Below, piece after piece: positions 21,979-34,358 of a stretch of 64,000 nt of DNA; the stretch's first letter is position 1, and every line of letters begins with the position of its first letter. Source of the DNA: Pachypanchax playfairii (lineage: Eukaryota; Chordata; Actinopteri; Cyprinodontiformes; Aplocheilidae); NCBI GenBank assembly GCA_006937955.1, contig SSNP01000044.1:1962291-2026290 (forward strand), in the 5' to 3' direction. The translations under genes and the position numbers were made by a program. The notes beneath the pieces are model-generated. The model was not told where the DNA came from. It worked only from the letters and a program-made list of their open reading frames with translations, and did no database searches.

Positions 21979-24900
21979 AATGGAGGAGTACAGATCCTGG
22001 ATGGAGTGATACAGGTCCTGGATGGAGGAGTACAGGTCCTGGATGGAGGAGTACATGTTTGGATGGAGTGATACAGGTCCTGGATGGAGGAGTACAGGTC
22101 CTGGATGGAGGAGTACAGGTTTGGATGGAGTGATACAGGTCCTGGATGGAGGAGTACAGGTCTGGATGGAGGTATACAGGTCCTGGATGGATGATTACAG
22201 GTCCTGGATGGAGGTATACAGGTCCTGGATGGATGATTACAGGTCCTGGATAGAGGAGTACAGGTCCTGGATGTAGGTACAGAATGCAGGTCCTGGATGG
22301 ATGATTACAGGTCCTGGATGGAGGTATACAGGTCCTGGATGGATGATTACAGGTCCTGGATGGAGGTATACAGGTCCTGGATGGAGGTATACAGGTCCTG
22401 GATGGATGATTACAGGTCCTGGATGGAGGAGTACAGGTCTGGATGGAGTGATACAGGTCCTGGATGGAGGAGTACAGGTCTGGATGGAGGAGTACAGGTC
22501 TGGATGGAGTGATACAGGTCCTGGATGGAGGTATACAGGTCCTGGATGGATGATTACAGGTCCTGGATGGAGGTACAGAATGCAGGTCCTGAATGGAGGT
22601 ACAGAATGCAGGTCCTGGATGGAGGTACAGAAGGCAGGTCCTGGATAGATGATTACAGGTCCTGGATGGAGGTACAGAATGCAGGTCCTGGATGGATGAT
22701 TACAGACCCTGGATGTAGGTATACAGGTCCTGGATGGATGATTACAGACCCTGGATGTAGGTATACAGGTCCTGGATGGATGATTACAGACCCTGGATGT
22801 AGGTATACAGGTCCTGGATGGAGGTATACAGGTCCTGGATGGATGATTACAGGTCCTGGATGGAGGTATACAGGTCCTGGATGGAGGAATACAGGTCCTG
22901 GATGGAGGTACAGAATGCTGGTCCTGGATGGAGGTACAGAATGCTGGTCCTGGATGGAGGTATACAGGTCCTGGATGGAGGGACAGAATGCAGGTCCTGG
23001 ATTGAGGTATACAGGTCCTGGATGGATGATTACAGACCCTGGATGTAGGTATACAGGTCCTGGATGGAGGTATACAGGTCCTGGATGGAGGTACAGAATG
23101 CAGGTCCTGGATGGAGGTATACAGGTCCTGGATGGAGGTACAGAATGCAGGTCCTGGATGGAGGTATACAGGTCCTGGATGGAGGTACAGAATGCAGGTC
23201 CTGGATGGATGATTACAGACCCTGGATGGAGGTATACAGGTCCTGGATGGAGGTATACAGGTCCTGGATGGATGATTACAGGTCCTGGATGGAGGTATAC
23301 AGGTCTGGATGGAGTGATACAGGTCCTGGATGGAGGTATACAGGTCCTGGATGGAGGTACAGAATGCAGGTCCTGGATGGAGGTATACAGGTCCTGGATG
23401 GAGGTACAGAATGCAGGTCCTGGATGGAGGTATACAGGTCCTGGATGGAGGTATACAGGTCCTGGATGGATGATTACAGGTCCTGGATGGAGGTATACAG
23501 GTCCTGGATGGATGATTACAGGTCCTGGATGGAGGTATACAGGTCCTGGATGGAGGTACAGAATGCTGGTCCTGGATGGAGGTACAGAATGCAGGTCCTG
23601 GATGGAGGTACAGAATGCTGGTCCTGGATGGAGGTATACAGGTCCTGGATGGAGGTACAGAATGCAGGTCCTGGATGGATGATTACAGACCCTGGATGTA
23701 GGTATACAGGTCCTGGATGGAGGTATACAGGTCCTGGATGGATGATTACAGACCCTGGATGGAGGTATACAGGTCCTGGATGGAGGATTACAGGTCCTGG
23801 ATGGAGGTATACAGGTCCTGGATGGAGGTATACAGGTCCTGGATGGAGGTACAGAATGCAGGTCCTGGATGGAGGTATACAGGTCCTGGATGGAGGTACA
23901 GAATGCTGGTCCTGGATGGAGGTACAGAATGCTGGTCCTGGATGTAGGTATACAGGTCCTGGATGGAGGTATACAGGTCCTGGATGGATGATTACAGACC
24001 CTGGATGTAGGTATACAGGTCCTGGATGGATGATCACAGGTCCTGGATGGATGATTACAGGTCCTGGATGGAGGTATACAGGTCCTGGATGGAGGTACAG
24101 AATGCTGGTCCTGGATGGAGGTACAGAATGCTGGTCCTGGATGGAGGTATACAGGTCCTGGATGGAGGTACAGAATGCAGGTCCTGGATGGAGGTACAGA
24201 ATGCAGGTCCTGGATGGAGGTACAGAATGCAGGTCTGGATGGATGATTACAGACCCTGGATGTAGGTATACAGGTCCTGGATGGATGATTACAGACCCTG
24301 GATGTAGGTATACAGGTCCTGGATGGAGGATTACAGGTCCGGGATGGAGGACTACAGGTCCTGGATGGAGGTCTACAGGTCCTGGATGGAGGTACAGAAT
24401 GCAGGTCCTGGATGGAGGTATACAGGTCCTGGATGGAGGTACAGAATGCAGGTCCTGGATGGAGGTATACAGGTCCTGGATGGAGGTACAGAATGCAGGT
24501 CCTGGATGGATGATTACAGACCCTGGATGTAGGTATACAGGTCCTGGATGGAGGTATACAGGTCCTGGATGGATGATTACAGACCCTGGATGTAGGTATA
24601 CAGGTCCTGGATGGATGATTACAGACCCTGGATGTAGGTATACAGGTCCTGGATGGAGGTATACAGGTCCTGGATGGAGGTACAGAATGCTGGTCCTGGA
24701 TGGAGGTACAGAATGCTGGTCCTGGATGGAGGTATACAGGTCCTGGATGGAGGTACAGAATGCAGGTCCTGGATGGAGGATTACAGACCCTGGATGTAGG
24801 TATACAGGTCCTGGATGGAGGTATACAGGTCCTGGATGGAGGTTTACAGGTCCTGGATGGAGGTACAGAATGCTGGTCCTGGATGGAGGTACAGAATGCT

Positions 24901-27900
24901 GGTCCTGGATGGAGGTATACAGGTCCTGGATGGAGGTACAGAATGCAGGTCCTGGATGGAGGTATACAGGTCCTGGATGGAGGTACAGAATGCAGAATCT
25001 GGATGGATGATTACAGACCCTGGATGGAGGTATACAGGTCCTGGATGGATGATTACAGGTCCTGGATGGAGGTATACAGGTCCTGGATGGATGATTACAG
25101 GTCCTGGATAGAGGAGTACTGGTCCTGGATGGAGGTACAGAATGCAGGTCCTGGATGGAGGTATACAGGTCCTGGATGGAGGTACAGAATGCAGAATCTG
25201 GATGGATGATTACAGACCCTGGATGGAGGTATACAGGTCCTGGATGGATGATTACAGGTCCTGGATGGAGGTATACAGGTCCTGGATGGAGGTACAGAAT
25301 GCTGGTCCTGGATGGAGGTACAGAATGCAGGTCCTGGATGGAGGTATACAGGTCCTGGATGGAGGTACAGAATGCAGGTCCTGGATGGAGGTATACAGGT
25401 CCTGGATGGAGGTACAGAAGGCAGGTCCTGGATGGATGATTACAGACCCTGGATGTAGGTATACAGGTCCTGGATGGAGGTATACAGGTCCTGGATGGAT
25501 GATTACAGGTCCTGGATGGAGGTATACAGGTCCTGGATGGAGGTACAGAATGCTGGTCCTGGATGGAGGTACAGAATGCAGGTCCTGGATGGAGGTATAC
25601 AGGTCCTGGATGGAGGTACAGAATGCAGGTCCTGGATGGAGGTATACAGGTCCTGGATGGAGGTACAGAATGCTGGTCCTGGATGGAGGTACAGAATGCT
25701 GGTCCTGGATGGAGGTATACAGGTCCTGGATGGAGGTACAGAATGCAGGTCCTGGATGGATGATTACAGACCCTGGATGTAGGTATACAGGTCCTGGCTG
25801 GAGGTATACAGGTCCTGGATGGATGATTACAGGTCCTGGATGGAGGTATACAGGTCCTGGATGGAGGTATACAGGTCCTGGATGGAGGTACAGAATGCTG
25901 GTCCTGGATGGAGGTACAGAATGCAGGTCCTGGATGGAGGTATACAGGTCCTGGATGGAGGTACAGAATGCAGGTCCTGGATGGATGATTACAGACCCTG
26001 GATGTAGGTATACAGGTCCTGGATGGATGATTACAGACCCTGGATGTAGGTATACAGGTCCTGGATGGAGGTATACAGGTCCTGGATGGATGATTACAGG
26101 TCCTGGATGGAGGTATACAGGTCCTGGATGGAGGTATACAGGTCCTGGATGGAGGTACAGAATGCTGGTCCTGGATGGAGGTACAGAATGCAGGTCCTGG
26201 ATGGAGGTATACAGGTCCTGGATGGAGGTACAGAATGCAGGTCCTGGATGGAGGTATACAGGTCCTGGATGGAGGTACAGAATGCAGGGCCTGGATGGAT
26301 GATTACAGACCCTGGATGTAGGTATACAGGTCCTGGATGGATGATTACAGACCCTGGATGTAGGTATACAGGTCCTGGATGGATGATTACAGGTCCTGGA
26401 TGGAGGTATACAGGTCCTGGATGGATGATTACAGGTCCTGGATGGAAGTATACAGGTCCTGGATGGAGGTATACAGGTCCTGGATGGAGGTACAGAATGC
26501 TGGTCCTGGATGGAGGTACAGAATGCAGGTCCTGGATGGAGGTATACAGGTCCTGGATGGAGGTACAGAATGCAGGTCCTGGATTGAGGTATACAGGTCC
26601 TGGATGGAGGTATACAGGTCCTGGATGGAGGTACAGAATGCTGGTCCTGGATGGAGGTACAGAATGCAGGTCCTGGATGGAGGTATACAGGTCCTGGATG
26701 GAGGTACAGAATGCAGGTCCTGGATGGAGGTATACAGGTCCTGGATGGATGATTACAGGTCCTGGATGGAGGTATACAGGTCCTGGATGGATGATTACAG
26801 ACCCTGGATGGAGGTATACAGGTCCTGGATGGAGGTATACAGGTCCTGGATGGATGATTACAGGTCCTGGATGGAGGTATACAGGTCCTGGATGGAGGTA
26901 TACAGGTCCTGGATGGAGGTATACAGGTCCTGGATGGAGGTACAGAATGCTGGTCCTGGATGGAGGTACAGAATGCAGGTCCTGGATGGAGGTATACAGG
27001 TCCTGGATGGAGGTACAGAATGCAGGTCCTGGATGGAGGTATACAGGTCCTGGATGGAGGTACAGAATGCAGAATCTGGATGGATGATTACAGACCCTGG
27101 ATGGAGGTATACAGGTCCTGGATGGAGGTATACAGGTCCTGGATGGATGATTACAGGTCCTGGATGGAGGTATACAGGTCCTGGATGGAGGTACAGAATG
27201 CAGGTCCTGGATGGAGGTATACAGGTCCTGGATGGAGTTACAGAATGCAGGTCCTGGATGGAGGTACAGAATGCAGGTCCTGGATGGAGGTACAGAATGC
27301 AGGTCCTGGATGGAGGTATACAGGTCCTGGATGGAGGTACAGAATGCTGGTCCTGGATGGAGGTACAGAATGCAGGTCCTGGATGGAGGTATACAGGTCC
27401 TGGATGGAGGTACAGAATGCAGAATCTGGATGGATGATTACAGACCCTGGATGTAGGTATACAGGTCCTGGATGGAGGTATACAGGTCCTGGATGGATGA
27501 TTACAGACCCTGGATGTAGGTATACAGGTCCTGGATGGAGGTATACAGGTCCTGGATGGATGATTACAGGTCCTGGATGGAGGTATACAGGTCCTGGATG
27601 GATGATCACAGGTCCTGGATGTAGGTATGCAGGTCCTGGATGGAGGTATACAGGTCCTGGATGGAGGTACAGAATGCTGGTCCTGGATGGAGGTACAGAA
27701 TGCAGGTCCTGGATGGAGGTACAGAATGCTGGTCCTGGATGGAGGTACAGAATGCTGGTCCTGGATGGAGGTATACAGGTGCTGGATGGAGGTTCAGAAT
27801 GCAGAATCTGGATGGATGATTACAGACCCTGGATGGAGGTATACAGGTCCTGGATGGATGATCACAGGTCCTGGATGTAGGTATACAGGTCCTGGATGGA

Positions 27901-30900
27901 GGTATAGAGGTCCTGGATGGATGATTACAGGTCCTGGATGGAGGTACAGAATGCAGGATCTGGATGGATGATTACAGACCCTGGATGGAGGTATACAGGT
28001 CCGGGATGGAGGTATACAGGTCCTGGATGGATGTACAGAATTCAGGTCCTGGATGGAGGTATACAGGTCCTGGATGGAGGTACAGAATGCTGGTCCTGGA
28101 TGGAGGTACAGAATGCAGGTCCTGGATGGAGGTATACAGGTCCTGGATGGAGGTACAGAATGCAGGTCCTGGATGGAGGTATACAGGTCCTGGATGGAGG
28201 TACAGAATGCAGGTCCTGGATGGATGATTACAGACCCTGGATGTAGGTATACAGGTCCTGGATGGATGATTACAGACCCTGGATGAGGTATACAGGTCCT
28301 GGATGGATGATTACAGACCCTGGATGTAGGTATACAGGTCCTGGATGGAGGTATACAGGTCCTGGATGGAGGTACAGAATGCTGGTCCTGGATGGAGGTA
28401 CAGAATGCTGGTCCTGGATGGAGGTATACAGGTCCTGGATGGAGGTACAGAATGCAGGTCCTGGATGTAGGTATACAGGTCCTGGATGGAGGTATACAGG
28501 TCCTGGATGGATGATTACAGGTCCTGGATGGAGGTATACAGGTCCTGGATGGATGATTACAGGTCCTGGATGGAGGTATACAGGTCCTGGATGGAGGTAC
28601 AGAATGCTGGTCCTGGATGGAGGTACAGAATGCTGGTCCTGGATGGAGGTATACAGGTCCTGGATGGAGGTACAGAATGCAGGTCCTGGATGGATGATTA
28701 CAGACCCTGGATGTAGGTATACAGGTCCTGGATGGAGGTATACAGGTCCTGGATGGATGATTACAGACCCTGGATGTAGGTATACAGGTCCTGGATGGAG
28801 GTATACAGGTCCTGGATGGAGGTACAGAATGCAGGTCCTGGATGGAGGTATACAGGTCCTGGATGGAGGTACAGAATGCAGGTCCTGGATGGAGGTATAC
28901 AGGTCCTGGATGGAGGTATACAGGTCCTGGATGGAGGTACAGAATGCTGGTCCTGGATGGAGGTACAGAATGCAGGTCCTGGATGGAGGTACAGAATGCA
29001 GGTCCTGGATGGAGGTATACAGGTCCTGGATGGAGGTACAGAATGCAGGTCCTGGATGGAGGTATACAGGTCCTGGATGGAGGTACAGAATGCTGGTCCT
29101 GGATGGAGGTACAGAATGCAGGTCCTGGATGGAGGTATACAGGTCCTGGATGGAGGTATACAGGTCCTGGATGGATGAATACAGACCCTGGATGGAGGTA
29201 TACAGGTCCTGGATGGAGGTATACAGGGCCTGGATGGAGGTACAGAATGCTGGTCCTGGATGGAGGTATACAGGTCCTGGATGGAGGTACAGAATGCAGG
29301 TCCTGGATGGAGGTATACAGGTCCTGGATGGAGGTACAGAATGCAGGTCCTGGATGGATGATTACAGACCCTGGATGGAGGTATACAGGTCCTGGATGGA
29401 TGATTACAGACCCTGGATGTAGGTATACAGGTCCTGGATGGAGGTATACAGGTCCTGGATGGATGTACAGAATGCAGGTCCTGGATGGAGGTACAGAATG
29501 CTGGTCCTGGATGGAGGTACAGAATGCTGGTCCTGGATGGAGGTATACAGGTCCTGGATGGAGGTACAGAATGCAGGTCCTGGATGGATGATTACAGACC
29601 CTGGATGTAGGTATACAGGTCCTGGATGGAGGTATACAGGTCCTGGATGGATGATTACAGACCCTGGATGGAGGTATACAGGTCCTGGATGGAGGAATAC
29701 AGGTCCTGGATGGAGGTATACAGGTCCTGGATGGAGGTATACAGGTCCTGGATGGAGGTACAGAATGCTGGTCCTGGATGGAGGTACAGAATGCAGGTCC
29801 TGGATGGAGGTATACAGGTCCTGGATGGAGGTACAGAATGCAGGTCCTGGATGGAGGTATACAGGTCCTGGATGGAGGTACAGAATGCAGGTCCTGGATG
29901 GAGGTATACAGGTCCTGGATGGAGGTACAGAATGCAGGATCTGGATGGATGAATACAGAGCCTGGATGGAGGTATACAGGTCCTGGATGGATGATTACAG
30001 ACCCTGGATGAGGTATACAGGTCCTGGATGGAGGTATACAGGTCCTGGATGGAGGTACAGAATGCTGGTCCTGGATGGAGGTACAGAATGCAGGTCCTGG
30101 ATGGAGGTATACAGGTCCTGGATGGAGGTACAGAATGCAGGTCCTGGATGGAGGTATACAGGTCCTGGATGGAGGTATACAGGTCCTGGATGGAGGATTA
30201 CAGGTCCTGGATGGAGGTATACAGGTCCTGGATGGAGGTATACAGGTCCTGGATGGAGGTACAGAATGCAGGTCCTGGATGGAGGTATACAGGTCCTGGA
30301 TGGAGGTACAGAATACAGGTCCTGGATGGAGGTATACAGGTCCTGGATGGATGATTACAGGTCCTGGATGGAAGAATACAGGTCCTGGATGGAGGTATAC
30401 AGGTCCTGGATGGAGGTACAGAATGCTGGTCCTGGATGGAGGTACAGAATGCTGGTCCTGGATGGAGGTATACAGGTCCTGGATGGAGGTACAGAATGCA
30501 GGTCCTGGATGGATGATTACAGACCCTGGATGTAGGTATACAGGTCCTGGATGGAGGTATACAGGTCCTGGATGGATGATTACAGGTCCTGGATGGAGGT
30601 ATACAGGTCCTGGATGGATGATTACAGGTCCTGGATGGAGGTATACAGGTCCTGGATGGAGGTACAGAATGCTGGTCCTGGATGGAGGTACAGAATGCTG
30701 GTCCTGGATGGAGGTATACAGGTCCTGGATGGAGGTACAGAATGCAGGTCCTGGATGGATGATTACAGACCCTGGATGGAGGTATACAGGTCCTGGCTGG
30801 ATGATTACAGGTCCTGGATGGATGAATACAGGTCCTGGATGGAGGTATACAGGTCCTGGATGGATGATCACAGGTCCTGGATGGATGATTACAGGTCCTG

Positions 30901-33900
30901 GATGGAGGTATACAGGTCCTGGATGGATGATCACAGGTCCTGGATGTAGGTATACAGGTCCTGGATGGAGGTATACAGGTCCTGGATGGATGATTACAGG
31001 TCCTGGATGGAGGTATACAGGTCCTGGATGGAGGTATACAGGTCCTGGATGGAGGTACAGAATGCTGGTCCTGGATGGAGGTACAGAATGCAGGTCCTGG
31101 ATGGAGGTATACAGGTCCTGGATGGAGGTACAGAATGCAGGTCCTGGATGGAGGTATACAGGTCCTGGATGGAGGTACAGAATGCAGGTCCTGGATGGAT
31201 GATTACAGACCCTGGATGTAGGTATACAGGTCCTGGATGGAGGATTACAGACCCTGGATGTAGGTATACAGGTCCTGGATGGAGGTATACAGGTCCTGGA
31301 TGGAGGTATACAGGTCCTGGATGGAGGTACAGAATGCAGGTCCTGGATGGAGGTATACAGGGCCTGGATGGAGGTACAGAATGCAGGTCCTGGATGGAGG
31401 TACAGAATGCAGGTCCTGGATGGAGGTACAGAATGCAGGTCCTGGATGGAGGTATACAGGTCCTGGATGGATGATTACAGGTCCTGGATGGAGGTACAGA
31501 ATGCAGGTCCTGGATGGATGATTACAGACCCTGGATGTAGGTATACAGGTCCTGGATGGAGGTATACAGGTCCTGGATGGATGATTACAGACCCTGGATG
31601 TAGGTATACAGGTCCTGGATGGATGATTACAGGTCCTGGATGGAGGTATACAGGTCCTGGATGGAGGTACAGAATGCTGGTCCTGGATGGAGGTACAGAA
31701 TGCTGGTCCTGGATGGAGGTATACAGGTCCTGGATGGATGATTACAGACCCTGGATGTAGGTATACAGGTCCTGGATGGAGGTATACAGGTCCTGGATGG
31801 ATGATTACAGGTCCTGGATGGAGGTATACAGGTCCTGGATGGATGATCACAGGTCCTGGATGGATGATTACAGGTCCTGGATGGAGGTATACAGGTCCTG
31901 GATGGAGGTACAGAATGCTGGTCCTGGATGGAGGTACAGAATGCTGGTCCTGGATGGAGGTATACAGGTCCTGGATGGAGGTACAGAATGCAGGTCCTGG
32001 ATGGATGATTACAGGCCCTGGATGTAGGTATACAGGTCCTGGATGGAGGTACAGAATGCAGGTCCTGGATGGAGGTATACAGGTCCTGGATGGAGGTACA
32101 GAATGCAGGTCCTGGATGGATGATTACAGACCCTGGATGTAGGTATACAGGTCCTGGATGGAGGTATACAGGTCCTGGATGGATGATTACAGACCCTGGA
32201 TGTAGGTATACAGGTCCTGGATGGAGATTACAGACCCTGGATGTAGGTATACAGGTCCTGGATGGAGGTATACAGGTCCTGGATGGATGATTACAGACCC
32301 TGGATGTAGGTATACAGGTCCTGGATGGAGGTATACAGGTCCTGGATGGAGGTACAGAATGCAGGTCCTGGATGGAGGTATACAGGTCCTGGATGGAGGT
32401 ACAGAATGCAGGTCTGGATGGATGATTACAGACCCTGGATGTAGGTATACAGGTCCTGGATGGAGGTATACAGGTCCTGGATGGATGATTACAGACCCTG
32501 GATGTAGGTATACAGGTCCTGGATGGAGGTATACAGGTCCTGGATGGATGATTACAGGTCCTGGATGGAGGTATACAGGTCCTGGATGGATGATTACAGA
32601 CCCTGGATGTAGGTATACAGGTCCTGGATGGATGATTACAGACCCTGGATGTAGGTATACAGGTCCTGGATGGAGGTATACAGGTCCTGGATGGATGATC
32701 ACAGGTCCTGGATGGATGATTACAGGTCCTGGATGGAGGTATACAGGTCCTGGATGGAGGTACAGAATGCTGGTCCTGGATGGAGGTATGCAGGTCCTGG
32801 ATGGAGGTACAGAATGCAGGTCCTGGATGGAGGTATACAGGTCCTGGATGGATGATTACAGGTCCTGGATGGAGGTGTACAGGTCCTGGATGGAGGTATA
32901 CAGGTCCTGGATGGAGGTACAGAATGCTGGTCCTGGATGGAGGTACAGAATGCTGGTCCTGGATGGAGGTATACAGGTCCTGGATGGAGGTACAGAATGC
33001 AGAATCTGGATGGATGATTACAGACCCTGGATGTAGGTATACAGGTCCTGGATGGAGGTATACAGGTCCTGGATGGATGATTACAGACCCTGGATGTAGG
33101 TATACAGGTCCGGGATGGATGATTACAGGTCCTGGATGGAGGTATACAGGTCCTGGATGGAGGTACAGAATGCTGGTCCTGGATGGAGGTACAGAATGCA
33201 GGTCCTGGATGGAGGTATACAGGTCCTGGATGGAGGTACAGAATGCAGGTCCTGGATGGAGGTACAGAATGCAGGTCCTGGATGGAGGTACAGAATGCAG
33301 GTCCTGGATGGAGGTATACAGGTCCTGGATGGAGGTACAGAATGCAGGTCTGGATGTAGGTATACAGGTCCTGGATGGAGGTATACAGGTCCTGGATGGA
33401 TGATTACAGACCCTGGATGGAGGTATACAGGTCCTGGATGGATGATTACAGGTCCTGGATGGAGGTATACAGGTCCTGGATGGAGGTATACAGGTCCTGG
33501 ATGGAGGTACAGAATGCTGGTCCTGGATGGAGGTATACAGGTCCTGGATGGAGGTACAGAATGCAGGTCCTGGATGGAGGTATACAGGTCCTGGATGGAT
33601 GATTACAGGTCCTGGATGGAGGTATACAGGTCCTGGATGGAGGTACAGAATGCTGGTCCTGGATGGAGGTATACAGGTCCTGGATGGAGGTACAGAATGC
33701 AGGTCCTGGATGGAGGTATACAGGTCCTGGATGGAAGATTACAGGTCCTGGATGGAAGTATACAGGTCCTGGATGGAGGTACAGAATGCAGGTCCTGGAT
33801 GGAGGTATACAGGTCCTGGATGGAGGTACAGAATGCTGGTCCTGGATGGAGGTACAGAATGCTGGTCCTGGATGGAGGTATACAGGTCCTGGATGGAGGT

Positions 33901-34358
33901 ACAGAATGCAGGTCCTGGATGGATGATTACAGACCCTGGATGTAGGTATACAGGTCCTGGATGGATGATTACAGACCCTGGATGTAGGTATACAGGTCCT
34001 GGATGGAGGTATACAGGTCCTGGATGGAAGAATACAGGTCCTGGATGGAGGTATACAGGTCCTGGATGGAGGTACAGAATGCAGGTCCTGGATGGAGGTA
34101 CAGAATGCAGGTCCTGGATGGAGGTACAGAATGCAGGTCCTGGATGGAGGTATACAGGTCCTGGATGGAGGTACAGAATGCTGGTCCTGGATGGAGGTAC
34201 AGAATGCAGGTCCTGGATGGAGGTATACAGGTCCTGGATGGAGGTACAGAATGCAGGTCCTGGATGGAGGTATACAGGTCCTGGATGGAGGTACAGAATG
34301 CAGGTCCTGGATGGAGGTATACAGGTCCTGGATGGAGGAGTACAGATTTGGATGGAGG
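21979..34358. repeat. 12.4-kb minisatellite of 21-bp and 26-bp units
   Basis: The array is uninterrupted. The main 21-bp unit starts GGTCCTGGATGGA and ends GGTATACA. A second 21-bp type ends GATGATTACA. A third starts GACCCTGGATGT and almost always follows the GATGATTACA type. A 26-bp type ends GGTACAGAATGCA or GGTACAGAATGCT. Rare variants end GGAGTACA or GTGATACA, or lack one C. From the length there are roughly 550 units. GGAGTACAGAT occurs at both extreme ends (about 21983 and 34338) and the GTGATACA type is concentrated before 22520, so the edges look like the older units. Identity between interior units is very high, implying recent amplification. Long open frames on both strands are by-products. 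Confidence 0.98.

Noticed and set aside
27794..30934. 1,046-codon minus-strand open frame and several hundred-codon plus-strand frames, resembling proline/glycine repeat proteins
   Set aside because: They arise from a tandem unit without stops. Frames exist on both strands at once, end exactly where certain unit types occur, and have no unique N-terminus or domain.
21979..34358. CRISPR-like array
   Set aside because: Units are contiguous with no unique spacers, unit ends vary in place of conserved repeats, and the setting is a vertebrate genome with no cas genes.
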